Made by a program: the position numbers and the translations under genes. Of a DNA stretch of 64,000 nucleotides, positions 16,946-25,629 are shown in pieces. Below the pieces are notes generated by a model, which saw nothing but the letters and a program-made list of their open reading frames with translations, searched no databases and had not been told where the DNA came from. The DNA is taken from positions 3,162,001-3,226,000 of the forward strand of contig NZ_CP118164.1 in the NCBI RefSeq assembly GCF_028748185.1, read 5' to 3'. The stretch comes from Bremerella sp. P1 (GTDB lineage: Bacteria; Planctomycetota; Planctomycetia; Pirellulales; Pirellulaceae). Within the stretch, counting starts at the first letter, position 1; every line of letters starts with the position of its first letter.

Positions 16946-17938
16946 ATGAAGCAGCGAACCTCTCCGAATCCATGGTTAGGATTAATTTGTGGTGTTCTTG
17001 CCGCGGTAGGCTACTCGCTGGCCAACATCTGTTTGCGCTGGCTCACCAACCTGGATCCGGTTTGGGTTTCGTTTCTTAAGGCGATTCCCACAGTCGTGTT
17101 GTTCGCTCCGATTGCCATTTGGCAGGTTCGCACCGAGCGATCACCCATGCCCAAGGCTTCCTCGATCTTCATTCTTATCGTGGCTGCGATTATCAGCCAG
17201 TTATTGGGCAACGCTATGCTCCAGTGGAGCTTCGGCATTGTCGGGGTCGCCATGAGCGTCCCGCTGTGCCTGGGGACGATGATTGTGGTTGGTGTGATGA
17301 TTAGCAAATGGTTGCTGGAGGAATCCCTAACCCGATGGCAGCGCTGGGGAACGGCATCCTTGGTGTTGGCCCTGATTACCCTGAGCTTGGCAGGTCGAGG
17401 AGCCGTTCAATCGGTCGTCGAAGACTCATCAGGGTGGTTGTTGATCGGCGCCGGAATCGTGGCTCCGATGTTGGCGGGTACTTCCTACGCCTTCTTGAGT
17501 GTGGCCATCCGACGGGGTGTCTCGGGCGAAGTGAGCATGTTCATGACTACCTCGCTCATCTGCGCGGTGGGGATGGGGATACTCGGCCCCTTGAGTCTAT
17601 ACACTTCGGGACTGGAAGAAATCGGGCTGACAACCTGGCCCCAGTATGGAGTCTTATTGATTGCCGGACTTTTGAATGCCGCGGCGTTCGTTGCGCTGAC
17701 GTTATCATTTCGATACGCTCCGGTCATTATTGGGAATGCGGCGAACTCGCTTCAGAATCCACTTTCGGCCCTGGCCGGGGTCATCTTGTTCCATGAAGCG
17801 TACAGCATCAATCTGATATTTGGTGTGGTGCTGACCGTGCTGGGCGTAGTGATGATGGGCCTCAGAGAAAGGCCGTTGCCCGAGCGTTTGAAAGAGGCCC
17901 CAGAAATAGAATCGGCCGTCATTGGAGACGGCCGATAA
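16946..17938 (+). CDS. EamA/DMT-family transporter
   Basis: A 330-residue inner-membrane permease with about ten hydrophobic helices arranged as two EamA repeats (about 9-145 and 165-305). The first repeat begins GLICGVLAAVGYSLANICLR and the second has AGIVAPMLAGTSYAFLSVAI. The final helices LIFGVVLTVLGVVMMGL are followed by a short charged tail. The family exports small metabolites; the substrate is not evident. It is divergent from the CinA-fusion gene (98 bases between starts). A GC-rich hairpin overlaps its end. Confidence 0.88.
   Translation: MKQRTSPNPWLGLICGVLAAVGYSLANICLRWLTNLDPVWVSFLKAIPTVVLFAPIAIWQVRTERSPMPKASSIFILIVAAIISQLLGNAMLQWSFGIVGVAMSVPLCLGTMIVVGVMISKWLLEESLTRWQRWGTASLVLALITLSLAGRGAVQSVVEDSSGWLLIGAGIVAPMLAGTSYAFLSVAIRRGVSGEVSMFMTTSLICAVGMGILGPLSLYTSGLEEIGLTTWPQYGVLLIAGLLNAAAFVALTLSFRYAPVIIGNAANSLQNPLSALAGVILFHEAYSINLIFGVVLTVLGVVMMGLRERPLPERLKEAPEIESAVIGDGR
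17912..17935. terminator. Hairpin at the end of the EamA gene
   Basis: TCGGCCGTC (17912-17920) pairs perfectly with GACGGCCGA (17927-17935) around a six-base loop. The following sequence is only moderately T-rich. It lies between convergent genes and overlaps the last codons of the transporter, so it is a likely but imperfect intrinsic terminator. Confidence 0.5.
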
Positions 17939-17968
17939 TTGGATATTTCTTATTATGGTCGTTGTGCC

Positions 17969-18172
17969 CTAACGGCTGCTGACCAAATGCTTTCGGCTCG
18001 AATTAGGTGAGACGAAGAGAGCGTTTTCTTCTTCAAGGATCTCTAACGCGTGATCCATCCAATCAGACAACTGTGCCAGCGAATCTTCGGGGAGTGCCTG
18101 GTAGACCACAAAATTCCCTGTCGGGGTCTTCGGTGGCTCGTGAACCAGCTTGAATGGCGTCGAGTGATCCAT
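17969..18172 (-). CDS. Small protein of unknown function
   Basis: A 67-residue acidic protein starting MDHSTPFKLVHEPPKTP. The start at 18172 is chosen because GGAG lies nine bases upstream on the minus strand; an upstream ATG at 18202 lacks such a site. The C-terminal half has an amphipathic helix (LAQLSDWMDHALEILEEE). No membrane segment or known motif is visible. It converges with the EamA transporter. The ribosome site and codon pattern make it plausible. Confidence 0.5.
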   Translation of the reverse strand: MDHSTPFKLVHEPPKTPTGNFVVYQALPEDSLAQLSDWMDHALEILEEENALFVSPNSSRKHLVSSR

Positions 18173-18202
18173 TGAAATTTCTCCTATCCGATCGAGCCGC
18201 AA

Positions 18203-18777
18203 TTCGAAGGAAGAGGTGCTCGTTTAGGTGGACGGCTTCTGGTCACAACATGACACCGCAACCGTGGTGCCAAGTTCGCACAATTTCTTAATGGGGCGTC
18301 GCGATTCTTTCCTAACGTGAAATTTATCAACTAGTTGGGGCTTTTCAGGGCCAACTCACTTTGCGGGCAGCCGAAGTGTGTGTTGTGTGGTCTTAAGGCA
18401 TCAGCTGCCATTTTCATCAACAAGTTTCACACGGCCTGCCATCCTAACTGTCCGCTGAGCGATTGCATATTGCAGTTGGGAACTGCAGCTTACAACTCGT
18501 GTTAAGGGAAGTCATTCTGACCAAGCCCGGCTGCCCTGCCCCTCGCTAGAGTTGATCGAGAAAGGACGTTTTGGCCTATTTCTGCTCTCGTCACAGTTAC
18601 CTCTGACAGCATGTCAAAAAACGGGAAAAAAATCCAAAGATCGGCAAATTCACGGCGAAGTCCTATCTATGCCTGCAAGTTAACCGCTCGGTTGCGGCCG
18701 TCATTCACGATCCGGAAAGCCGTGCCGGGCAGGAAAAGTACGAGGGTCATTCCGTTTATTTCAGAGAGGGTTGAGTG
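18203..18777. other. Long intergenic region with two inverted repeats
   Basis: This 575-base interval precedes the coiled-coil gene. AGTTGG (18333-18338) pairs with CCAACT (18351-18356), and TGCAGTT (18471-18477) pairs with AACTGCA (18481-18487) around GGG. No credible open frame is present. The region probably holds the promoter of the plus-strand signalling genes and perhaps an untranslated RNA. Confidence 0.5.
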
Positions 18778-19632
18778 ATGATTAAGAAACTCGCATGCAC
18801 CGGAGTCGGTGCCGCACTGTTGGCTGGGCTCGTTTTTGGAACCGACGCTTACAGCTACATCTCCACGACGGCCAGTCGTGTGACGGACAATGTCAAAAAC
18901 AGCGTTCCTGTCGAGTTTGAACTCGATCGGGCTCGCAAGATGATTCAGGACCTGACTCCTGAGATTCGTCGCAACATGCATTTGATTGCGAAGGAAGAAG
19001 TGGAAGTTGAAAAGCTTCAGTCGCGCGTTGGCGACCTGGAAGAGAAGCTGGCTTCCAACCGGTCGGATATTATTCGTCTGAAGAACGATCTCGATTCCGG
19101 CAGCACCTACTTCACGTATGCCGGCCACGAGTACTCGCGTAATGCCGTGCAGACCGACCTTGCCGGCCGATTCGAGCGTTTCAAGACGCAGGATGCTACC
19201 CGTGTGAAGTTGGAAAGCATTCTTCGCGCTCGGGAACAAGGTTTGGAAGCTGCTCGTGCCAAGCTGGACGGCATGCTGACCGCTCGCCGACAATTGGAAG
19301 TCGATGTCGAGAACCTGGAAGCACGCCAGAAGATGGTGGAAGTGGCCCAAACGTCGAGCAAGTTCGCGTTTGACGATAGTCACCTCTCCAAGACTAAGCG
19401 TCTGATTGACGAGATTCGGACCCGTATCGATGTGGCCGAGCGAATGGTCGATGTCGATGGCGAGTTGGCTGGTGAAATCCAGTTGGACGAGCAGGTCGAT
19501 GCCGACATCAGCAACGAAGTCGCTTCGTACTTCGGTCTGGAAATTGAATTGGACGAAGAAGAACTAGCCGAAGTTGACACGAAGGCTGCCGAGAAGCTGA
19601 CCAAGCGAATTGAGCTTTCTCAGCTGAACTAG
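18778..19632 (+). CDS. Membrane-anchored coiled-coil protein
   Basis: A 284-residue protein with an N-terminal hydrophobic segment (about 4-25, ACTGVGAALLAGLVFG) that could be a signal anchor. It is followed by heptad-like helices from about 50 to 225, rich in Glu, Lys, Arg and Leu, and an acidic C-terminus. The overall look is PspA-like, but I see no diagnostic motif. The ATG at 18778 is preferred over the GTG immediately before it because AGAGGG is about eight bases upstream of the ATG. It stands ahead of the FHA and kinase genes on the same strand, which suggests a structural or scaffold role in that locus. Confidence 0.75.
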   Translation: MIKKLACTGVGAALLAGLVFGTDAYSYISTTASRVTDNVKNSVPVEFELDRARKMIQDLTPEIRRNMHLIAKEEVEVEKLQSRVGDLEEKLASNRSDIIRLKNDLDSGSTYFTYAGHEYSRNAVQTDLAGRFERFKTQDATRVKLESILRAREQGLEAARAKLDGMLTARRQLEVDVENLEARQKMVEVAQTSSKFAFDDSHLSKTKRLIDEIRTRIDVAERMVDVDGELAGEIQLDEQVDADISNEVASYFGLEIELDEEELAEVDTKAAEKLTKRIELSQLN

Positions 19633-19841
19633 GGCACGGATTGACCCTTGGAATTCTCCAGCGAGGTTGAGATGGCTTCAGCTTACTAAAGTTGCAAGCC
19701 ATCTCGGCACGCGCGGGGGCGGCCGATGTTTTTCTCCCCGTCTGCGGGGGATAGAGACAAGATTGAGGCTGCCAGAACGAACAGGTTAGGGGCGGGGGCT
19801 TGTGTGATAAACTTAGTATTAGCCAACACGAGCAAGAGCGA

Positions 19842-20474
19842 ATGTCCATAGTTGAGCCAGATTTCGCGAATCGAAGAGGGAATGTGAGCGACCGCCTGCA
19901 AATGTGGATCGATGGGGTCGGCGGCTTTATGCTGCTGCTGGCCGATCGCATTAATATTGGCCAGGCGATGGCTTCCGCCCAGGTTGATATCCCTATCATG
20001 GGAGATATCAGTCGTCGTCACGCTGCCATCAAGCGTAGCGGAGACGAATACATTGTGGAGCCATTGTCCGAAGTTAAGCTCAACGACCAATCGATCGATC
20101 GTCCTTCGCTGTTGAAACACCGCGATGTGATGACTTTGGGACGAGGCGTGAAGCTACAGTTCACCCAGCCGCATCCTCTAAGCACATCAGCCGTGCTGAA
20201 GATTGTTAGTCGGCATCGTACCGAGCCGGCCTGCGATGGAGTGGTGCTGTTGGCAGATTCGCTGCTGATGGGCCCAAAGTCGAACAATCATGTTGTGTGC
20301 CCCCAGTGGCAGCACGATGTGGTCGTTTATCGGCAGGGAATTAAGCTGCTGTTGAAATCGAAGACACCCCTATTTCAAGGCGATTCGACCCAGCCGGCGA
20401 CATCGATCAGAATAGGAGAAACGGTCCAAGGAGAAGAGGTTTCGTTTTGCCTGGAGCCGCTAGGCCGGGCATGA
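19842..20474 (+). CDS. FHA-domain protein with two FHA-like repeats
   Basis: A 210-residue soluble protein. Residues about 20-108 form an FHA domain that normally binds phosphothreonine peptides: ADRINIGQ, then DIPIMGDISRRHAAI with the SRRH core at 57-60. The first conserved arginine of FHA domains (IGR) is glutamine here (IGQ, 39-41). Residues about 132-208 repeat the strand pattern (VVLLADSLLMGPKSNNHVV, later RIGETVQGEEVSFCLEPL) without the SxxH core, so a second, degenerate FHA fold is likely. A longer TTG start at 19800 is possible. It lies 92 bases upstream of the serine/threonine kinase gene, its probable partner. Confidence 0.8.
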   Translation: MSIVEPDFANRRGNVSDRLQMWIDGVGGFMLLLADRINIGQAMASAQVDIPIMGDISRRHAAIKRSGDEYIVEPLSEVKLNDQSIDRPSLLKHRDVMTLGRGVKLQFTQPHPLSTSAVLKIVSRHRTEPACDGVVLLADSLLMGPKSNNHVVCPQWQHDVVVYRQGIKLLLKSKTPLFQGDSTQPATSIRIGETVQGEEVSFCLEPLGRA

Positions 20475-20482
20475 AAACAAAA

Positions 20483-20524
20483 TCTTGTTCCCTTTCCACC
20501 GTCTGCGTGAGAGCGGGAACAAGA
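20483..20524. other. Inverted repeat between FHA and kinase genes
   Basis: TCTTGTTCCC (20483-20492) and GGGAACAAGA (20515-20524) are perfect 10-base arms separated by 22 bases. There is no T-run after it. It lies just after the FHA stop and may be an RNA structure that sets the ratio of the two products, or an operator. Confidence 0.5.
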
Positions 20525-20566
20525 GGTTGTAAACTTATCAATTATCCGTTGGCCAGGGACTAGACC

Positions 20567-22621
20567 ATGAACCAGTCGGCAGCCGCCATTACTCCGGATA
20601 ACCAACCGGGGGACGATGAAGTCGGCCCTGCGAAATTAGCCAAACCGAAAGAAAGCCCCATGCGGTTTACTTACAAAAGCGGTTCCTCTCCGTTGGATGG
20701 TTACACCATCAAGCGGGGCGTGGGCGCTGGCGGTTTCGGTGAAGTCTATTACGCCACGACCGAGTCGGGCAAAGAAGTCGCGCTGAAGCACATTCAGCGA
20801 AATCTCGAAATCGAAATGCGTGGTGCAAAGCACTGCTTGAATCTCAAGCACCCGCACCTCGTCTCGCTCTACGACATCCGATATGACAAAGACGGCGAGG
20901 GTTGGATCGTCATGGAGTTTGTCCATGGCGACAGTCTGCAAGATATCGTCGAGCGCCACCCTAATGGTATGCCGCGGGAAGAGGCCTTGTCATGGTTCAA
21001 GGCGATCGCCTCCGCCGTCAACTATCTACATGACCATGGCATCGTTCACCGTGACCTGAAACCGGGGAATATTTTCAACGACCAGGGTACCGTCAAGATT
21101 GGCGACTATGGTCTGTCCAAGTTCATCTCGGTGAGTCGTCGCAGCGGTCAGACGGAAAGCGTTGGCACGTTCCACTACATGGCGCCTGAGATCGGCAAAG
21201 GACGCTACGGTCGCGAGATCGACGTTTATGCCCTCGGGATTATCCTGTTCGAGATGCTCACCGGCCGCGTTCCCTTCGAGGGGGAAAGCAGCCAAGAGAT
21301 CATCATGAAACACCTCACAGCAAGTCCCGATTTGGGTAACCTGGGAGAGCCGTTTCGGAGCGTCGTCTCCAACGCCCTTGAGAAGGATCCGGACAAACGA
21401 ACCAGCAGTGCGGAGGAAATGCTCCAGCAGTTGGGTCTGAAAGAAAACGTTGGATACGTTTCGACGGTCGATACCGCACGCCCTGTCGCCAACAACAGCC
21501 AAGCGTCGGCCAGCGCACCGCAGTCGGAAGTGAAAGCGAAGATTGGTTACGTCCAGGCAACAACCCCCAAGGGGACTCTCGACGACGAACCGATTGCCCA
21601 GGCCGTCACGGGCATGGCCGATCGTTTCCGCGGTTGGTGGAACCACAATAACACCAGCATGCCGGTGAAAGTGATCGTACTTGCGGCGATTGCTTTTGGC
21701 ATTCTGACTAACTTGCACTTCATCGTGCCGCTGGCGTTTGTCGGTGGTGCCGTCTACATGGCCTACCTGTTTATTCGCCTGCTGGTGAATACGACGCAGG
21801 ACCAGAACCCTGGTGGGACCGGTGCACCCGACACGAAAGGCTCTAGCGGGCGTTATCATCCTGAGGCGATGCGGCGTAAGCACCGTGCTGCCGAAGACGC
21901 CGTTTGGCATCCCAAGCGTAAAGATCGTGAACGAGCCGCGATCGCCGCCAGGCCGACACGAGAAAAGGTTCGCGAACTGCTGGGATCACTGATCGCCAGC
22001 GGAGTCTCCGCCATCTTGGTTTCGTTCGTGCTGTTGGCCATCGCGGTCGGCGAGGCGGCATTTACCAAGACAGCTTTCCTTACCATTGGACCAGCGTATG
22101 TGTTCTTTACGGGGCTAACCATTTTGGCCTCGTGGGCGGTACTGGTCGCTTCCAAAACGTGGGAAGATCGCAATGGTGATCAAGCTCGCCGAAGAATCAT
22201 CATGATGATGATTGGTGTCGGCTTGGGCGTCGCTGCCTGGTTCGGATCTATGTTTGTCTTCACAGGCAGCCCGGGTGCAATGGATATGCAGATTCCGTGG
22301 TTTGCGATGGGTGAGCAGTCGTCGGTCGGATCGTTGATGATCTTCTTCGGCCTGGTCTTCCTGGTGCCTCGTTGGTGGAAGTTGGCCGATCCGCTGCGAA
22401 GCAACTGGCTAAGTATTTGGAACACGGGCATATTCGTCATTTGGGCGGGTATTCTCACGGCCTTCTGGCCCTTCCTGCAGCCGTGGGCCATCATGTTGGT
22501 CGGCTCGGTGGCCGCAACGGTTCAGCTTTCGGCTCCTTGGCTCAACCAGGAACGCCGTGACACTGAACGCCGACGATACGAACAGGAACTGAAGGAGACG
22601 ACCGTCAGCGGAGCCCCATAG
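20567..22621 (+). CDS. Membrane serine/threonine protein kinase
   Basis: A 684-residue Hanks-type kinase. The catalytic domain occupies about 45-290: glycine loop GVGAGGFGEV (51-60), lysine VALK (Lys74), catalytic HRDLKPGN (161-168), DYG instead of DFG (180-182), the activation segment with GTFHYMAPE, and DVYALGIILFEMLTG. A linker follows, then hydrophobic segments near 365-405, 490-560 and 570-660, so the C-terminal half is polytopic. The DYG variant is seen in active kinases. The FHA protein upstream is a natural phospho-reader. A terminator overlaps its stop codon. Confidence 0.93.
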   Translation: MNQSAAAITPDNQPGDDEVGPAKLAKPKESPMRFTYKSGSSPLDGYTIKRGVGAGGFGEVYYATTESGKEVALKHIQRNLEIEMRGAKHCLNLKHPHLVSLYDIRYDKDGEGWIVMEFVHGDSLQDIVERHPNGMPREEALSWFKAIASAVNYLHDHGIVHRDLKPGNIFNDQGTVKIGDYGLSKFISVSRRSGQTESVGTFHYMAPEIGKGRYGREIDVYALGIILFEMLTGRVPFEGESSQEIIMKHLTASPDLGNLGEPFRSVVSNALEKDPDKRTSSAEEMLQQLGLKENVGYVSTVDTARPVANNSQASASAPQSEVKAKIGYVQATTPKGTLDDEPIAQAVTGMADRFRGWWNHNNTSMPVKVIVLAAIAFGILTNLHFIVPLAFVGGAVYMAYLFIRLLVNTTQDQNPGGTGAPDTKGSSGRYHPEAMRRKHRAAEDAVWHPKRKDRERAAIAARPTREKVRELLGSLIASGVSAILVSFVLLAIAVGEAAFTKTAFLTIGPAYVFFTGLTILASWAVLVASKTWEDRNGDQARRRIIMMMIGVGLGVAAWFGSMFVFTGSPGAMDMQIPWFAMGEQSSVGSLMIFFGLVFLVPRWWKLADPLRSNWLSIWNTGIFVIWAGILTAFWPFLQPWAIMLVGSVAATVQLSAPWLNQERRDTERRRYEQELKETTVSGAP

Positions 22622-22634
22622 GCTCCGTTTTTTT
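22609..22634 (+). terminator. Rho-independent terminator overlapping the kinase stop
   Basis: CGGAGCC (22609-22615) pairs perfectly with GGCTCCG (22621-22627) around CCATA, followed by seven T (22628-22634). The TAG stop of the kinase lies across the loop and right arm, so terminating ribosomes could affect folding of the hairpin. Confidence 0.85.
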
Positions 22635-22655
22635 AAATCGAACTTGAGATGAAAG

Positions 22656-22772
22656 ATGATGGACGTATCGATGAGTTGGATGTTGCTGCTGGCTGTTGCC
22701 GGCGTCTTGGTGGTGGGAGTACTTGGTCTCGTAGTTGTGTTCGCCGCAATTTTTTCTCGGGGACGCCAATAA
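22656..22772 (+). CDS. 38-residue single-pass membrane peptide
   Basis: Begins MMDVSMSWMLLLAVAG and continues as one long hydrophobic helix (about 9-33) rich in Val, Leu and Gly, ending with the basic SRGRQ. The frame has a clean stop and lies between the kinase terminator and the next membrane protein. Upstream purines (GAGATGAAAG) may serve as a weak ribosome site. Its composition is that of a real membrane segment, but a peptide this short is uncertain without expression data. Confidence 0.5.
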   Translation: MMDVSMSWMLLLAVAGVLVVGVLGLVVVFAAIFSRGRQ

Positions 22773-22812
22773 TCGATGGGGTATGGCGAATAACGCTTAG
22801 CCCCTCGATCAA

Positions 22813-23910
22813 GTGAATCCGATGGTACAAACAGCACCTGACATGTTAAGTATTGTTGCAATTATAGGACTCGGTTTTCTGCTTGCCTGCCTGGTAGGTG
22901 TCGTGGTCCTTGCCATCGCTGCTGCTGGAAAGCACGGCGGAACGATCGCTGCCGGAGTGGGTGCGGCGGTCCTGTTGGGGCTGTTGCTGCTATGTGGTGG
23001 CGTCTTAACCTTCTATCTAGGCGTCTCGAGAGTTGAAACGGCAATCGACTCTCCTACGGAGGTTCGCTCGTACGGCGAAATTGAATATGGCGAGACCGTG
23101 CAAAAAACACGTGCGAATGTCATGTCGGTTCGCAAAGAGACTGCGATTCGGCCCCGTGCCCACGAGACCACCACGACAGCAGCTGTCGAAATCGAGGAAC
23201 CCTTGCGACCTTCCACGGATTTGCAAGCCGGTTACACGATGACGCCGGAAGAAGTAACCGCCTCGACAGGCAAAACGATTGGGCAGTTTGCCGGTTCGGT
23301 TTATCAAGAATTTCGCAATCAACTGAAGTCGGGCAAGCTCGACTTGGACCCCTCGAAGATCATTCCGCCAGGCCGACCTAGCTGGGTCGAGCAGGAACCT
23401 CATTGGGGTCATGACCAAACTTATTACGTGTCGGTGAGTTCCGGTCCCTATGACCGGGGAATGGACTGCCGTCATGCATTGGATGTGGAGATCAGTAAGG
23501 CAATTGATCAGTTTGCTATCGAACTAACGGGCAGCGAAGATGCGCCGGCACTGATCGGCGACGACCTTGTCACGATCAAGGAAACCGTTGCCGCGGAATC
23601 GTATCAGGAAGAATTGACGCCATCCTTTGGAGTCATGCAGCAATGGCATTCGCTACTCAAGTTTGATCCGGCTATTCAAGAGCAGATTCGCCAATTCTGG
23701 TATGCCCAGCAGCGCATCAGCCGAGTGGTCTATATCGGGACAGCGTTCCTGTTCCTCTTAGGTCTTATGTCCATCTTTTATGCTGGAATGTCGCTTACCC
23801 GTAAAGGTTCGCGAGTCTCTCCCGGGCTGGTCTCTGCCGGCAGTGTGGCCGCATTGTGCGGTTTGATTGCCGCAGGTGTGATTTTCGTCCGATCATTTCC
23901 CATGCTATAA
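22813..23910 (+). CDS. Membrane protein of unknown function
   Basis: A 365-residue protein with two adjacent N-terminal helices (about 13-36 and 43-68), a long hydrophilic domain (about 75-295) and two C-terminal helices (about 305-327 and 338-358). The hydrophilic part contains a segment with YYVSVSSGPYDRGMDCRHAL and a conserved-looking alpha/beta pattern, but no motif I can name. Start may be the GTG at 22813 or the ATG at 22822. It follows the kinase and the 38-residue peptide on the same strand and precedes the ECF sigma gene; a role in the same signalling block is only a contextual guess. Confidence 0.7.
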   Translation: MNPMVQTAPDMLSIVAIIGLGFLLACLVGVVVLAIAAAGKHGGTIAAGVGAAVLLGLLLLCGGVLTFYLGVSRVETAIDSPTEVRSYGEIEYGETVQKTRANVMSVRKETAIRPRAHETTTTAAVEIEEPLRPSTDLQAGYTMTPEEVTASTGKTIGQFAGSVYQEFRNQLKSGKLDLDPSKIIPPGRPSWVEQEPHWGHDQTYYVSVSSGPYDRGMDCRHALDVEISKAIDQFAIELTGSEDAPALIGDDLVTIKETVAAESYQEELTPSFGVMQQWHSLLKFDPAIQEQIRQFWYAQQRISRVVYIGTAFLFLLGLMSIFYAGMSLTRKGSRVSPGLVSAGSVAALCGLIAAGVIFVRSFPML

Positions 23911-24063
23911 CTTGGGAAAGCGGAATTTGACGTAACCAAAGGTTGGCACTGACTTTGCCGGTGTGAAACAACCCAGTCGATCACGGCTTGTTCCCTAATT
24001 TGGTCCGCCGCGTAGCGCGCCGACCGAACCCCTTTTCACGGCTTCGAAAGGAACTTTACTCCC

Positions 24064-24720
24064 TTGTCACCCACACGCGTATCAGAAACCGATGCCCTGC
24101 TCATTGGCCGCATTCGTGACGGTGAGGAAGATGCCTGGCAGGATTTGATCGACCGCTACGAGGGGCGTTTGCTCGCATTTGTCGAGAGTCGCCTACGCCG
24201 TCGAGCGCATAGCGAGGACGTGGTTCAAGAGACATTCATCGGCTTCCTGAATAGTCTGCCCAATTATGACGGTCGCCGAAGCCTGGAAAGCTATCTTTTC
24301 GCGATCTGTGCGTATAAACTCACCGATCATCTTCGTCGTGAAGGTCGTCGGCCAACGCTCCCGCTCAGTTCAGCTGGTGGTGGGAAATCAAGCTCCGATA
24401 CCTGGGAACTTGAAGGCCCTGCCCGACCGGCATCGAGCCTGGTGCGAAGTGGTGAACGGCGACGGATGGAAGAAGATGCCCTGGTGGAAGCCATTCAAGA
24501 GCAGATCGCGCGTTGGAAGGAACGTGGCGATTGGGTGAAGATCCAATGCATGGAACTGCTTTTCGTGCGTGGTTGGGCGAATAAAGACGTCGCTGCCAAG
24601 CTGAATATCAGCGAGCAGCATGTCGCGAATTACAAACACGATTTCACGAACAAACTTCGGGGAAGCGTCAAGAATCAACAGCTGAGTGAGGAAGTCTTTC
24701 CGGAGCTTTACTCACCCTAA
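24064..24720 (+). CDS. ECF-type RNA polymerase sigma factor
   Basis: A 218-residue sigma factor. Region 2 spans about 15-90 with DAWQDLIDRYEGRLLAFVES and the RNA polymerase-binding EDVVQETFIGFLNSLPNYDG; region 4 (about 135-205) includes GWANKDVAAKLNISEQHVAN, a helix-turn-helix. The linker is longer than in small ECF factors. The start appears to be TTG, with AAAGGA about 12 bases upstream. A zinc anti-sigma-like protein is encoded two genes downstream, so the pair may work together. Confidence 0.9.
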   Translation: MSPTRVSETDALLIGRIRDGEEDAWQDLIDRYEGRLLAFVESRLRRRAHSEDVVQETFIGFLNSLPNYDGRRSLESYLFAICAYKLTDHLRREGRRPTLPLSSAGGGKSSSDTWELEGPARPASSLVRSGERRRMEEDALVEAIQEQIARWKERGDWVKIQCMELLFVRGWANKDVAAKLNISEQHVANYKHDFTNKLRGSVKNQQLSEEVFPELYSP

Positions 24721-24809
24721 CGATACACCTGTGACAGAGTCGCGAGGCAAACGGTGACTCCAATCTTCAATCTTCTCTTCAAAACCTGAATGTGGGGGAA
24801 ATAGCAACA

Positions 24810-25514
24810 ATGTCTGCAGTAGAAAACCGATACACGCTTCGTGAATTTGTCGAGCAAACCCAACAACGGGATCGCGGCGAAGGCTTCTTTGAAATGGAAA
24901 GCCCGCGGATTCTGGAAGTGAACCTCAAGAGCAACTTTGTCTGGACCAAGATGGGATCGATGATCTCGTATCTTGGCAACATGAAGTTCGAACGCGAAGG
25001 AATGTTTGACAAGGGATTGGGCGGGTTCTTCAAGAAAGCGGTAACCGGCGAAGGGGCGCGTCTGACCAAGGTTACAGGGACCGGCAAGGTTTACCTGGCC
25101 GACTACGGAAAGAAGATCCAGATTCTTCGCTTGGAGAATCAAGAGATCGTGGTCAACGCCAACGACATTCTGGCCTTCGAGGACAGCGTCAGCTGGGACA
25201 TCAAGATGATGAAGCGAATCTCATCGATGATGGCCGGTGGTTTGTTTCAGATGACTCTCAGTGGTACCGGCATGGTTGCTATTACGACGCACTACGAACC
25301 TCTGACGCTGGTTGTGACGCCAGATCAACCCGTTTACACCGACCCGAATGCAACGGTCGCCTGGAGCGGAACCCTGCAGCCGAACTTCAAGACAGACATT
25401 TCCTTCCGCACGTTGATTGGCCGTTCCAGCGGTGAATCGTTCCAGATGGAATTCGTCGGCAACGGTTTTGTCGTTGTTCAGCCGTTTGAAGAAGTCTATC
25501 ACGCCGAAGGTTAG
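24810..25514 (+). CDS. AIM24-family protein
   Basis: A 234-residue protein of the AIM24 (formerly DUF124) family, a double-stranded beta-helix type fold of poorly known role. Recognisable features are the N-terminal MESPRILEVNLKSN, the core GSMISYLGNMKFE, GEGARLTKVTGTGKVYLADY, and GLFQMTLSGTGMVAITTHYE. The ATG at 24810 is preferred since GGGGGA lies about 13 bases upstream; an upstream GTG at 24792 would consume that site. It lies between the ECF sigma gene and the anti-sigma-like gene on the same strand, suggesting joint regulation. Confidence 0.88.
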   Translation: MSAVENRYTLREFVEQTQQRDRGEGFFEMESPRILEVNLKSNFVWTKMGSMISYLGNMKFEREGMFDKGLGGFFKKAVTGEGARLTKVTGTGKVYLADYGKKIQILRLENQEIVVNANDILAFEDSVSWDIKMMKRISSMMAGGLFQMTLSGTGMVAITTHYEPLTLVVTPDQPVYTDPNATVAWSGTLQPNFKTDISFRTLIGRSSGESFQMEFVGNGFVVVQPFEEVYHAEG

Positions 25515-25544
25515 CCTCCGATTGTTAGCCATAAGTGTGAAAGA

Positions 25545-25573
25545 TGGCTGCCGGTCCAAATCGCCGGCAGCCA
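25545..25573. other. Strong hairpin between AIM24 and anti-sigma-like genes
   Basis: TGGCTGCCGG (25545-25554) pairs perfectly with CCGGCAGCCA (25564-25573) around a nine-base loop. No T-run follows, so it is more likely an RNA processing or attenuation element than a complete terminator. Confidence 0.6.
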
Positions 25574-25629
25574 GGTCCGTATTGGATTTGGAACAAATCC
25601 GACGATTGATTTTGAATGAAAGCAGAACG

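Noticed and set aside
18265-18280. Sigma-54-like site TGGTGCCAAGTTCGCA
   Set aside because: Only the GG and GC dinucleotides fit; other consensus positions fail and the next gene is 500 bases away.
21026-21910. 294-codon minus-strand frame inside the kinase gene
   Set aside because: Antisense to the kinase catalytic domain and linker, with no recognisable protein features.
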